Origin: Sphingomonas sp. KRR8
GTDB taxonomy: Bacteria; Pseudomonadota; Alphaproteobacteria; Sphingomonadales; Sphingomonadaceae
DNA length: 64,000 nt
NCBI RefSeq assembly: GCF_023559245.1
Contig: NZ_CP097462.1
Span: forward strand, 2,786,001-2,850,000
Direction of reading: 5' to 3'
Position 1 is the stretch's first letter, and every line of letters starts with the position of its first letter. Positions 29,864-38,638 of the stretch are shown piece by piece. A program made the translations under genes and the position numbers. The notes under the pieces were generated by a model, which made no database searches, was not told the DNA's origin, and saw only the letters and a list, made by a program, of their open reading frames with translations.

Positions 29864-30982
29864 TCACGCGATCAGCCTTGGCCGCTCCACACGTTTCCGG
29901 CGGTCGAGCCAGGCCAGGCTCGCATCGGCGATCCGTTCGGCGGCATGGCCATCGCCATAGGGCAAGGCCGGCAAGGCCATCGCCGCATGCGCGTCGCTGT
30001 CCTCCAGTAACCGCTCGACCTCCTCGATGATCAGCCTGGTGTCGGTCCCGACCAGCTTGCTGTTGCCGCTTCGGATGCCTTCGGGCCGTTCGGTCTTGCT
30101 ACGCAGGATCAACAGAGGCACGCCCAGTGCCGGCGCTTCTTCCTGGACGCCACCGCTGTCGCTCAGGATGATGGAGGAGCGGCGCATGGCCATCACCATC
30201 GCGCGATAGTCGAGCGGTGGCAGCAGGTTGATCCGCGGTCGTCCGGCCAGCAGCTCACGCACGGTGTCGGCCATCGCCTTGTTGGGGTGAAGTACCACGT
30301 CGATCGCAATCCACGGCGACCGGGCGAGCGCGAGCAGCGCAAGCGCGACGGGCACGAAGGACAGTCCCCAATTCTCGCGCCGATGGCAGGTCACCAGCAG
30401 CCGCGGCAGACCGCCGACCGGTGGTCCGGTTCGCTTGGGCAGCGATCCAACGAGCCGCCGCAATGCGTCGATCCCCGTGTTGCCTGTGATGTGCACTTCG
30501 CCCGCCAACTGTTCGCGCGCGAGATTTTCGGCATTGTCCTTTGTCGGAGCAAACAGCAGGCTCGACAGCCGGTCGATGGTGACCCGGTTCTCTTCCTCTG
30601 GCCAGGGCAGCGCCGGATCAAAGCTGCGCAGGCCCGCCTCGACATGGGCGAGCGGAACGTCGGCGTCGTGCGCGGCAAGCGCGCCGCCGAGTGCCGACGA
30701 AGTATCGCCCTGAACCATGACCAGGTCGCTCCGGCCGATCCGCGGGGCAAGCGCGACCGCGACGGTTCGCGCGAACGCGAACGGATCCGGGTCGGGGACA
30801 CAGCGCAATTGGTCGGCCGGCAGATGCCCGACGCCGAGTCCGGCCAGGTCGAGCCTTGGATGCTGGCCCGACAGGAACAGGTGCGGACGACAGCCGCGCG
30901 CTTCGAGTGCGAGCGCAAGCGGCGCGACCTTGATCGCCTCGGGACGAGTCCCGAGCACAAGCGCAATATGGTGAATCGACAC
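29864..30982 (-). CDS. wecB: Non-hydrolysing UDP-GlcNAc 2-epimerase
   Basis: 372 aa from GTG 30982, close to the usual 375 or so; the open frame extends to 31060 but family similarity starts at HIALVLGTRPEAIKVAPL. The enzyme interconverts UDP-GlcNAc and UDP-ManNAc, supplying ManNAc for surface polysaccharide. Family blocks seen are GTRPEAIK, QGDTSSALGGALAA, HVEAGLRS, EENRVTIDRLSS, TCHRRENWG and SDSGGVQEEAPALG. It stands alone between tRNA-Glu and a divergent phosphoesterase gene, with no other polysaccharide genes adjacent. The Shine-Dalgarno before the chosen GTG is weak, so the exact start is uncertain. Confidence 0.92.
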   Translation of the reverse strand: MSIHHIALVLGTRPEAIKVAPLALALEARGCRPHLFLSGQHPRLDLAGLGVGHLPADQLRCVPDPDPFAFARTVAVALAPRIGRSDLVMVQGDTSSALGGALAAHDADVPLAHVEAGLRSFDPALPWPEEENRVTIDRLSSLLFAPTKDNAENLAREQLAGEVHITGNTGIDALRRLVGSLPKRTGPPVGGLPRLLVTCHRRENWGLSFVPVALALLALARSPWIAIDVVLHPNKAMADTVRELLAGRPRINLLPPLDYRAMVMAMRRSSIILSDSGGVQEEAPALGVPLLILRSKTERPEGIRSGNSKLVGTDTRLIIEEVERLLEDSDAHAAMALPALPYGDGHAAERIADASLAWLDRRKRVERPRLIA

Positions 30983-31137
30983 GGAAGAATGTCTCCACGA
31001 GACTATTCGATCCGGCAGTCGGGTGTGTGGCGTGATTTGGCGGGCGAGGCAAGCTGGCATCCGCCCCGAGACGCATTATAGATCGTTGCGAGGGGCGAAG
31101 AGGGGGAGCCAATGAGGGTTGCGACGAGGGTCGGGCG

Positions 31138-31995
31138 ATGCTGATCGCCCAGGTCACCGACATCCACCTCGGTTTCGACCGTGGCAACGTGTACGAGCTC
31201 AACGTCCGCCGCCTCAACCTGGTCATCGATCAGTTGAACGCGCTTCAGCCAAGGCCCGACCTGCTGATTGTCAGCGGCGACCTGGTCGAGCATGGCGATG
31301 ACACCCACGCCTATGACCATGTGCATGCGCTGCTTGGCCGCTGGGAAGGGCCGATGCTGCTGGGGGTTGGCAATCACGACGGCCGCGCCGCCTTTGCCGC
31401 CGAATTCCCCATGGTCGAGCGGATGGGCGATGGGTTCGTCCAATATGTGTCAGAGCAGAATGGTCTGCGGATCATCATGCTCGATACGCTGGACGAGGGG
31501 CGGCACGGCGGCACCTTCTGCGAGGCGCGCGCCGAGTGGCTGGCCGAGCGGCTGGCCGAGGCGCCAGACATGCCCACGCTGCTGGTGCTTCATCATCCGC
31601 CGCTCGACACCGGCATTCCGTGGATGAGCGCACTGCCTCACGAAGGTTGGGTCGAGCGGCTGCGCGCCGTGGTGGAGCCGGCTAACCAGATCGTCGGCAT
31701 GATCTGCGGCCACGTCCATCGGCCGATTGCCGCCACCTTCGCGGGCAAGCATCTGGTGGTCGCGCCCTCCACCGCACCGCAGGTGGCGCTGGACATGGAC
31801 GACGTCGATCCGAAGCACCCTGACGGCCGGGCGCTGATCATCGCCGACCCGCCCGCCTTTGCGCTCCACGACTGGGATGGCGAGCGCTTGCTCACGCACT
31901 TCGAGATTGCCGGCCCGCGCAATGTGCTGGCGAGCTACAACTCCAACCTGCAGCCGATGATGCGTGAGTTCCTCAAGGAGCGAGGAACGGGGTGA
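31138..31995 (+). CDS. Calcineurin-like phosphoesterase (CpdA/GpdQ-like)
   Basis: 285-aa cytoplasmic metallophosphoesterase. The dinuclear metal motifs are all present: AQVTDIHLG (Asp8, His10), LIVSGDLVEHG, LGVGNHDG, LHHPP and ICGHVHRP. This set matches class III cyclic nucleotide phosphodiesterases such as CpdA and glycerophosphodiesterase GpdQ, which cannot be told apart by eye. GAGGG precedes the ATG. It is divergent from wecB and followed by the convergent NDUFS4-like gene. Confidence 0.88.
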   Translation: MLIAQVTDIHLGFDRGNVYELNVRRLNLVIDQLNALQPRPDLLIVSGDLVEHGDDTHAYDHVHALLGRWEGPMLLGVGNHDGRAAFAAEFPMVERMGDGFVQYVSEQNGLRIIMLDTLDEGRHGGTFCEARAEWLAERLAEAPDMPTLLVLHHPPLDTGIPWMSALPHEGWVERLRAVVEPANQIVGMICGHVHRPIAATFAGKHLVVAPSTAPQVALDMDDVDPKHPDGRALIIADPPAFALHDWDGERLLTHFEIAGPRNVLASYNSNLQPMMREFLKERGTG

Positions 31996-31998
31996 GCC

Positions 31999-32280
31999 CT
32001 AGCGAAAGTTGTCCGCGTATGCCTGAAGCTTGAGCTTTACCGGCGGCGCGGGCACCACATGATAGTTCAGGCCATGCTTGTCGCAGTAGGCGATCGCCGC
32101 TTCCTTGCTGTCGAAGGCCAGCCGGACCTGAGTCCGCGTGTCGGCCGCGCCGACCCAGCCGGTCAGCGGGTCATGCGCCTGCGCCCGCCCGCTTTCGAAT
32201 TCCAGGCTCCACTTGCCGCTCTTGGCCCGGCCCGACTGGGTCGTCTTGCGATCCTGCTCAATGATGCGTGCGGTGGTCAT
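31999..32280 (-). CDS. NDUFS4-like NADH:ubiquinone oxidoreductase accessory subunit
   Basis: 93 aa from ATG 32280. The open frame runs far upstream over hrpB, but only this part is real: TTARIIEQDRKTTQSGRA, KWSLEFE, DPLTGWVGAADT and the C-terminal KLQAYADNFR match the ETC complex I subunit (NDUFS4/AQDQ family) of alphaproteobacteria. It probably stabilises the peripheral arm of complex I. No obvious Shine-Dalgarno is seen. It lies directly downstream of hrpB on the same strand with 32 bases between them. Confidence 0.88.
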   Translation of the reverse strand: MTTARIIEQDRKTTQSGRAKSGKWSLEFESGRAQAHDPLTGWVGAADTRTQVRLAFDSKEAAIAYCDKHGLNYHVVPAPPVKLKLQAYADNFR

Positions 32281-32312
32281 GCGCGGGGAGGTGGCCGAAA
32301 GAGGCAGTGAAA

Positions 32313-34781
32313 TCAAGAACGCGGCTTGGCCCGGAGCGTCGGCGCGGCGCTGGCCGGATCGTCGGGCCAGGGATGGCGGGGATAGCGCCCGCGCATCTCC
32401 TTCGCGACCTCGCGCCAGCTTCCCACCCAGAAGCTCGGCAGGTCGCGGCTGGTCTGGATCGGACGACCCGCGGGTGAGGTGATCGCCAGTGTCAGCGGCA
32501 CTCGTCCACCAGCCACCGTCGGGTGATTTCTGAGGCCGTACAGCGCCTGCGCCCGAACCTCGACGGCGGGCCCGCCCGCGGCGCCATAATCGATGGCGTG
32601 GTGGCTCCCGGCTGGCGACACGAAATCCACCGGTGCAAGCCGGTCGACGTGGCGCTTGCCCTCGTAACCGAGCAGCCCCTCGAACGCCTGGCGCAGGGTG
32701 GCATCTCCGATATCGGACAGCCGCCGCTTGCCCGCGACGAGCGGCGGCAGCCACTCATCGAGCCGCTGCAGCAAGGTGCTGTCGTCGAGCGCCGGGACGG
32801 TGGGGTCGTGCGCCGCGGCGAAGGCGGCGCGGTGTCGCAGCGCGGTCGCGGTCTCTCCCCATGACAGGAGGTGGAGGCCGTACGTCCTGACGCCCTCGAC
32901 CAGAGCGGCGGCGATGGCTTCGGGGTCTGGTCTGGGGTCGGGCCCGCTCGACAGGCGGATGCTTCCCAGCCGACGTGACCGGGTCGGGGTGACCGCCCCC
33001 GTGGCCGGATCGAAGACGCCATCGTGGCCCGTCACGACGCGGTCGCCGAACAGCGCCAAGACCGCCTCCTCGTCCAGTGCAGCGGCCGACAGGATGCGCG
33101 CGCCCGCCGCGCTTCCCGCCACTTCGGCGACGGCAAGCCAGCTGGCGGATGACAGGGACGAAGAAGGGTCGAGCCGGAACCCGCGTCCCCCGACGGACTG
33201 CCAGCGCTCGCCCGACCCGTCGCGGCGGCGAGAAAGACGGTCGGGGAAGGCGAGGGCGATGGACATGGCGAGTGCTTCGCCGCGGCTCACGTCCGGGGCC
33301 GGCCGATCGCCGCCATCAGCTCGGGAAGGAGGAAGCTGTCGTTCCCACCGCCGTGCCAAGCCACGCGCCGCATCCGCGCGCTTGCCGCGATCACCACGCC
33401 AGCGTTGCGAGCGCCGCTCCAGGTCCGGCTCATTCCCGCCCAACCCGCGCTCGGTCAGCAGTAACGCAGCCTCGGCTGCGACGCTGCCGAACCCTCGCGC
33501 GGCGCCCTCGATCAGCATGTGCGCCAGGCGGGGCTCCAGCGGCAGACGGGCAATCTGCCGGCCATGTTCGGTCACCCGCCCGTCCGCGTCGATGGCATCA
33601 AGGCTCATCAGCCGCCGGCGTGCCTCCGCCAGTGCGGCCGCCGGCGGCGGGTCCAGGAAGGGCAGGCGCTGCGGATCCGGCTCGCCCCACAGCAAAGTGG
33701 TCAGCAGCAGGCTGGTCAGGTCCGCCTCGAGGATTTCGGGCGGGTCATGCGCGGGCAGGGCGTTGGTCGCCGCTTCCTCCCACAAGCGGATCGCCACGCC
33801 CGGCGCCTGTCGCGCGGCGCGGCCGGCGCGCTGCGTCACCGCCGCCCTGCTCGCCCGCTCGGTCACCAGCCGCGTCAGCCCGGCCTCGCGGTCATAGCGC
33901 GGTCGCCGGGCAAGCCCGCTGTCCACCACGATCCGCACGTCCTCGATCGTCACGCTGGTTTCGGCGATGCTGGTCGCCAGCACCAGCTTGCGGGTGCCTG
34001 GCTCGGGCCTGGCCAGTGCGGCGCGCTGGTCCCGTGGGTCGACCTGGCCGTGCAGGCGATGGAGTACGACGTTCGGCGGCAGGACGCCTAGCGCCTCCGC
34101 GGTCCGCTCGATCTCGGCGACGCCGGGCAGGAAGGCGAGCAGCGAACCGTCGATCTCGGCCAAGGCGCGGCGGCAGGCGGCGGCGACCTGCGGCTCGATC
34201 CGCAAGGCCGAATCGCGGCCAATGTGCTGCAGGGTGAGGGGATGGCTTCGGCCCTCGCTCTCGATGCGGGGTGGATCGCTTAGCAGCGCCCCGAAGCGCT
34301 CGCCGTCGAGCGTCGCGGACATCGCCAGGATCCTGAGGTCCTCCCGCAGCGCGCCCGCCGCGTCGAGCGTCAGGGCGAGCGCGAGATCGCTGTCGAGGCT
34401 GCGCTCGTGCACCTCGTCGAATAGCACCGCCGACACGCCAGATAGCTCGGGATCGGCCTGGATCCGCGACAGATAGACGCCGTGCGTCATCGCGATCACG
34501 CGGGTGGCCTTGCCGACCCGGCTGTCGAGCCGCGTCTGGTAGCCGATGGTGCCGCCGGGTTCCTCGCCCAGTTGCCGCGCCACGAACTCCGCCGCCGCCC
34601 GTGCCGCCAGCCGCCGGGGCACGAGCAGCAGTATCTGCCCGCCGCACCACGGTTCAGTCAGCAGTGTTGGCGCCACTTGGGTGGTCTTGCCCGCACCCGG
34701 CGGCGCGATCAGCAGCGCGCGCGGACGGCTCCGGAGCGCAGCGAGCAGGTCGGGCAGGACAGCATGGATCGGCAGGGTCAC
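32313..34781 (-). CDS. hrpB: ATP-dependent helicase HrpB
   Basis: 822-aa DEAH/RHA-family helicase. The GTG start gives PIHAVLPDLLAALRSRPRAL, then Walker A APPGAGKTTQV (about residues 25-35) and the DEVHERSLDSD box. Motif III SATLDGE, a helicase C domain ending QRAGRAARQAPGVAIRLW and the HrpB-specific C-terminal domain with the end segment RYPRHPWPDDP follow. Length is normal for HrpB. Its cellular role is poorly defined (RNA helicase, not pathogenicity-related despite the name). It is divergent from the secreted protein gene at 34873. Confidence 0.94.
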   Translation of the reverse strand: MTLPIHAVLPDLLAALRSRPRALLIAPPGAGKTTQVAPTLLTEPWCGGQILLLVPRRLAARAAAEFVARQLGEEPGGTIGYQTRLDSRVGKATRVIAMTHGVYLSRIQADPELSGVSAVLFDEVHERSLDSDLALALTLDAAGALREDLRILAMSATLDGERFGALLSDPPRIESEGRSHPLTLQHIGRDSALRIEPQVAAACRRALAEIDGSLLAFLPGVAEIERTAEALGVLPPNVVLHRLHGQVDPRDQRAALARPEPGTRKLVLATSIAETSVTIEDVRIVVDSGLARRPRYDREAGLTRLVTERASRAAVTQRAGRAARQAPGVAIRLWEEAATNALPAHDPPEILEADLTSLLLTTLLWGEPDPQRLPFLDPPPAAALAEARRRLMSLDAIDADGRVTEHGRQIARLPLEPRLAHMLIEGAARGFGSVAAEAALLLTERGLGGNEPDLERRSQRWRGDRGKRADAARGLARRWERQLPPSRADGGDRPAPDVSRGEALAMSIALAFPDRLSRRRDGSGERWQSVGGRGFRLDPSSSLSSASWLAVAEVAGSAAGARILSAAALDEEAVLALFGDRVVTGHDGVFDPATGAVTPTRSRRLGSIRLSSGPDPRPDPEAIAAALVEGVRTYGLHLLSWGETATALRHRAAFAAAHDPTVPALDDSTLLQRLDEWLPPLVAGKRRLSDIGDATLRQAFEGLLGYEGKRHVDRLAPVDFVSPAGSHHAIDYGAAGGPAVEVRAQALYGLRNHPTVAGGRVPLTLAITSPAGRPIQTSRDLPSFWVGSWREVAKEMRGRYPRHPWPDDPASAAPTLRAKPRS

Positions 34782-34872
34782 AGGCGCGCCTTAGGGCAAG
34801 CGGGCTCCAAGTTCATTAGGTGGATCGTTGCGGTTGCGGTATGGGAAGGGCATCCACCTGAAGGAGGATGTC

Positions 34873-35430
34873 ATGACCCCGAAGATGCTCTTGCGTTGGG
34901 GCGGCTGTATCGCCCTCATGACCTTGCCGGCGGCCTCGCCCGGTGCTGCAGCTCCGCCGCCCGCATCCGACGCCAGCCTCATCCAGAACGCGCTCAGCGC
35001 CGGGCCGAAGGCGATCGCGGAGGGCGCCAAGGTGGTGACGATGGGTGCCACCGGAATGCGCGAGCTGCGCCCCGGGACTAACGGCTTCACCTGCATGCCC
35101 GACGACCCAAGCACACCGGGCGTCGACCCGATGTGTCTGGACCGGAACGCGATGCGCTGGGCGGGTGCCTGGATGAGCAAGCAGACTCCTCCAGCCGATG
35201 CGGTCGGGGTCATCTACATGCTGGCCGGCGGCACCGACGCCAGCAACACGGATCCCTATGCCAAGCCGCCCGCCGACGGAAAATGGGTGGTTACCGGTCC
35301 GCACCTGATGCTGGTCGGTTCGCCCGCGCTCAACGCGCAATATCCCAGCGGGGCCAATCCGGACACGACCAAGCCCTACGTCATGTGGGGCGGCACGCCC
35401 TATGCGCACGTCATGATCCCGGTCCGCTAG
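34873..35430 (+). CDS. Secreted protein of unknown function
   Basis: 185 aa from ATG 34873, which is preceded by a very good ribosome-binding site AAGGAGGATGTC; an in-frame extension to 34828 is rejected. A signal peptide of about 27 residues (RWGGCIALMTLPAASPGAAA) is followed by a mature part rich in Gly, Pro and Asp. Two cysteines (in FTCMPD and PMCLDR) could form a disulfide. The C-terminal half has a repeated flavour: KPPADGKWVVTGPHLMLVG and KPYVMWGGTPYAHVMIPV. I do not recognise a named family with confidence. It is monocistronic, divergent from hrpB and convergent with the polyprenyl synthase gene. Confidence 0.85.
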   Translation: MTPKMLLRWGGCIALMTLPAASPGAAAPPPASDASLIQNALSAGPKAIAEGAKVVTMGATGMRELRPGTNGFTCMPDDPSTPGVDPMCLDRNAMRWAGAWMSKQTPPADAVGVIYMLAGGTDASNTDPYAKPPADGKWVVTGPHLMLVGSPALNAQYPSGANPDTTKPYVMWGGTPYAHVMIPVR

Positions 35431-35453
35431 CAACCGGCAAGCAGGCGCTCTGC

Positions 35454-36467
35454 CTAGTAGGCGCGCGCCACCGCGAACTCGACGGCTTCGGTCAGCGCGG
35501 CGCGGGCCTTGCCGTTGGAGAAGCCCGCAATCGCGTCCAGCGCGCGGCGGGCGTAGAGTCGCGCGCGCTCCAGCGTGTCGCTGATCGCCTGCGTGTCGCG
35601 CAGCAGGCGGATCGCATGCGCCAGGTCGTCGTCGCTGACCCGGTCGCCGCTCACGGCCTCGCGCCAGAAGGCCCGGTCGGCTTCCTGTCCGCGGGCGTAG
35701 GCGAGGATGATCGGCAAGGTCATTTTGCCCTCGCGGAAGTCGTCGCCCAGGCTCTTGCCGCTGGTCGCTTCTTCGCTGGTGTAGTCGATGGCGTCGTCGA
35801 CCAGCTGGAAGGCGATGCCAAGGTTCCGGCCGAATGCTTCCAGCGCCTGTTCGGCGTCGTCGCCGGCTTCGGCAACCACTGGGGCAATCTTGCAAGCGGC
35901 GGAAAAGAGCGCGGCTGTCTTGGCCTCGATGATGTGGAGGTAGGTGTCCTCGTTGGTCGCGATCTGGCGTTGCGCCGTCAGCTGCGCCACTTCGCCTTCC
36001 GCGATGACGGCGCTGGCGTGGCTGAGGATCTTGAGGACCTTGAGCGACCCGTCCTCGACCATCAGCTCAAAGGCGCGGCTGAACAGGAAATCGCCGACCA
36101 GAACGCTCGACGGATTGCCCCAGATGAGGTTGGCGGTGCGCTTGCCGCGCCGCATGCCCGAACCGTCGACCACATCGTCGTGCAGCAGGGTGGCGGTGTG
36201 GATGAACTCCACCGCCGCCGCCAGCTTGTGGTGCCGGCTACCCGTATAGTCGCACAGCGCCGCCGACGCGCAGGTCAGCATCGGCCGCATCCGCTTGCCG
36301 CCGCCGGCGATCAGATGACCGGCCAGCTCCGGGATGAGCGGAACCTGCGACTGCATCCGCGACAGGATCACCTGATTGACCGCATTCATGTCGGCGGCGG
36401 TCAGCTGGACCAGCGGCTCGAGGCTGGGCGAGGCGGTGGGTCGGAGGTCGTGGAGAGAGGCAGTCAC
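35454..36467 (-). CDS. Polyprenyl diphosphate synthase (IspB-like)
   Basis: 337 aa from GTG 36467 (the frame extends to 36503). This trans-prenyltransferase makes the long prenyl chain for ubiquinone. The two aspartate-rich motifs LLHDDVVD and FQLVDDAIDY are intact, with GGGKRMRPML before the first and GKMTLPIILA after the second, as in the octaprenyl/decaprenyl synthases. Chain length (C40 or C50) cannot be fixed from sequence; sphingomonads usually make Q10. It is followed downstream on the opposite strand by the secreted protein gene. Confidence 0.92.
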   Translation of the reverse strand: MTASLHDLRPTASPSLEPLVQLTAADMNAVNQVILSRMQSQVPLIPELAGHLIAGGGKRMRPMLTCASAALCDYTGSRHHKLAAAVEFIHTATLLHDDVVDGSGMRRGKRTANLIWGNPSSVLVGDFLFSRAFELMVEDGSLKVLKILSHASAVIAEGEVAQLTAQRQIATNEDTYLHIIEAKTAALFSAACKIAPVVAEAGDDAEQALEAFGRNLGIAFQLVDDAIDYTSEEATSGKSLGDDFREGKMTLPIILAYARGQEADRAFWREAVSGDRVSDDDLAHAIRLLRDTQAISDTLERARLYARRALDAIAGFSNGKARAALTEAVEFAVARAY

Positions 36468-36525
36468 GGGAGCGCGGTTAGGATGGTCGGCGGCGACGGG
36501 CAAGGCTCGTCGCCGCCGCAGGACC

Positions 36526-38547
36526 CTACCAGACGTGAACGCGCTCGGCGGGCGCGAGGTAGAGCTTGTCGCCCGGCTGCACGTTGAACGCCTTGTAGAA
36601 GGGGTCGAAGTTCCGGACGATGCCGTCGACGCGATACTTCTCCGGGCTGTGCGGATCGCTCAACAGCTGCTGCCGCTCGGCGCCTTCGCGGCGCTTGCCC
36701 TGCCAGGCCTGCGCGTAGGCAATGAAGAAGCGCTGATCGCCGGTGTAGCCGTTGATCACCGGCGGCTCGCCGTGCCGTGCGACATATCGGCGGTAGGCGG
36801 CGTAGGCCGTCTCGAGGCCGCCCAGGTCGGCCAAGTTCTCGCCAAGCGTCAGATGGCCCTTGATGTGAACGCCCGGGATCGGTTCGTATTGGTCAAACTG
36901 GGCGGCCAAGCGCTCGGCCTTGACCTTGTACTTGGCGGCGGTTGCAGGCGTCCACCAGTCACGCAGGCGCCCCTTGGCGTCATACTGACGGCCCTGGTCG
37001 TCGAACCCGTGACCCATTTCGTGGCCAACGGTCGTGGCACCGGTTTCGGCATAGTTCACCGCCGGATCGGCGTTCGCGTCGAAGAAGGGCGGTTGCAGGA
37101 TCGCTGCGGGCACCGTGATCTGGTTCATGGTCGGATCGTAATAAGCGTTCACCGTCTGCGGGGTCATTTCCCACAGCGTCCGATCGACCGGGTGCGGGAA
37201 CCGCTTGAGCTGCAGCTTCCACTGGAAATCCTCGGTCGCGATCGCATTCGCGAGCGGGTCGGTGCGGCTGACCGCAAGGTCCGAATAGTCGATGAACTTG
37301 ACCGGATGGCCGATCCGCGGGTCGAAGGACGCCAGCTTTTCCAGCGCCTTCTGCCGCGTCGCCGAATCCATCCAAGCCGCGTTCGTGATCTTTTCCCGGT
37401 AAGCGGCGCGTACGTCATCGACCAGTTCCTGCGCCTGCCTGGCCGTCTGGTCCGGCCAGTATTTGGCGACGTAAAGCTGGCCCACCGCCTCGCCGAGACT
37501 GTCGTCGAGCATCTGCATGCCGCGCTTCCATCGGGCGCGCTGCTCTGGAACGTCGTTCATCGTCTTGCCGTAGAAGGCGAAGCGACGGTCATCGAACGCC
37601 TTCGGCAGGTTGCTTGCGTGGTCGCTGATGAACCGGAAGGTGAGATATTCCTTCCAGGTGCTGAGCGGCACGTCGGCGATGCGCTGGCCGGCGGCGGTCA
37701 CCGCGCTGGGCTCCGCCACATCGACCGTGGTCGCAGCGCCCAGACCCATGCCATGCAGGGTCTCCGTCCAGTTGAACTGCGGCGCCAGCTTCATCAGCTG
37801 GGCAGCGGTCATCGGGTTATGGGTGGCGACCGGATCACGGCGGCGTTCGGGGGTCCACTGGTCCTGCGCAATCCTGGTCTCGAGCGCCAGGATCCGATCC
37901 GCGCGTCCTTCGGGATCGGACAGTCCCGCGAGGCGGTTCAGGTCGGCGATGTAGGTGCGGTAGCTGGCCCGAATGCTGTCGTACTTCTGGCCTTTCAGCA
38001 GATAGTAGTCGCGGGTGGGAAGGCCGAGGCGGGCCTGCCCTGCCTGCGCCGCATAGCGGGTCGGATTATCCTGATCGGCACCGATGCCGATGTTGATGGG
38101 GCTTGCGAAGCCCGGCTCCATCATCAGCTGAACCAGCTGGCTGCGGCTGGAAACATTGTCGATCTTCGCCAGGTATGGCTTGAGCGGCGACAAGCCGCGC
38201 TGCTCAATGCCGGCCTCGTCCATCCACGCCGCGTAGGCATCGCCGATCTTGCGCGCGACCGGCGAGGTCGGATTGGCCGTGACGTTCTCGACCATTGCCT
38301 TGACCTGCTGCTCGATCTCGTCCGGCAGTTCAAAATTGTATCCGGCGCCCGTCTTGTCGGCCGGAATGGGATGGTTGCGCAGCCAGCTGCCCTCGGCGAA
38401 TTCGAACAGGCTGTCCCCCGGCTTCACCTTGGTGTCCATGTCACCCATGTCGACGCCCCAGTTGCCGTAGCGCGGAGTGCCGGCGAGGAGTGCAGCGGGA
38501 AGGGCCGTGGCAAGCATGCCGGCCAGGGCCAGATGGCGAAAACGCAT
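36526..38547 (-). CDS. Secreted M13-family (neprilysin-like) metallopeptidase
   Basis: 673 aa from ATG 38547 with AGGAAAAATCG before it. A signal peptide (FRHLALAGMLATALPAALLA) is followed by the M13 N-terminal domain from about residue 35 (GDMDTKVKPGDSLFEFAEGSW). The M13 catalytic domain contains the zinc site HEMGH (His509-His513) within VGHEMGHGFDDQGRQYD, plus NAYYDP and GENLADLGGLE, where the Glu is the third ligand. The C-terminal CxxW-type end (LYLAPAERVHVW) is typical. It degrades peptides in the periplasm. It is separate from, but on the same strand as, the two-component genes upstream. Confidence 0.94.
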   Translation of the reverse strand: MRFRHLALAGMLATALPAALLAGTPRYGNWGVDMGDMDTKVKPGDSLFEFAEGSWLRNHPIPADKTGAGYNFELPDEIEQQVKAMVENVTANPTSPVARKIGDAYAAWMDEAGIEQRGLSPLKPYLAKIDNVSSRSQLVQLMMEPGFASPINIGIGADQDNPTRYAAQAGQARLGLPTRDYYLLKGQKYDSIRASYRTYIADLNRLAGLSDPEGRADRILALETRIAQDQWTPERRRDPVATHNPMTAAQLMKLAPQFNWTETLHGMGLGAATTVDVAEPSAVTAAGQRIADVPLSTWKEYLTFRFISDHASNLPKAFDDRRFAFYGKTMNDVPEQRARWKRGMQMLDDSLGEAVGQLYVAKYWPDQTARQAQELVDDVRAAYREKITNAAWMDSATRQKALEKLASFDPRIGHPVKFIDYSDLAVSRTDPLANAIATEDFQWKLQLKRFPHPVDRTLWEMTPQTVNAYYDPTMNQITVPAAILQPPFFDANADPAVNYAETGATTVGHEMGHGFDDQGRQYDAKGRLRDWWTPATAAKYKVKAERLAAQFDQYEPIPGVHIKGHLTLGENLADLGGLETAYAAYRRYVARHGEPPVINGYTGDQRFFIAYAQAWQGKRREGAERQQLLSDPHSPEKYRVDGIVRNFDPFYKAFNVQPGDKLYLAPAERVHVW

Positions 38548-38638
38548 CGATTTTTCCTGATCAGTTGGGTTACCGGGAGCGTAGCCGGGCCAGTGCGGCA
38601 CGCAACAAGGTTTTCGACCAACGCCGCCATGGCGGCAA

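Noticed and set aside
32281..32754. N-terminal extension of the NDUFS4-like frame
   Set aside because: The extension overlaps hrpB in another frame and is low-complexity Arg/Ala/Gly; family similarity begins at the ATG at 32280.
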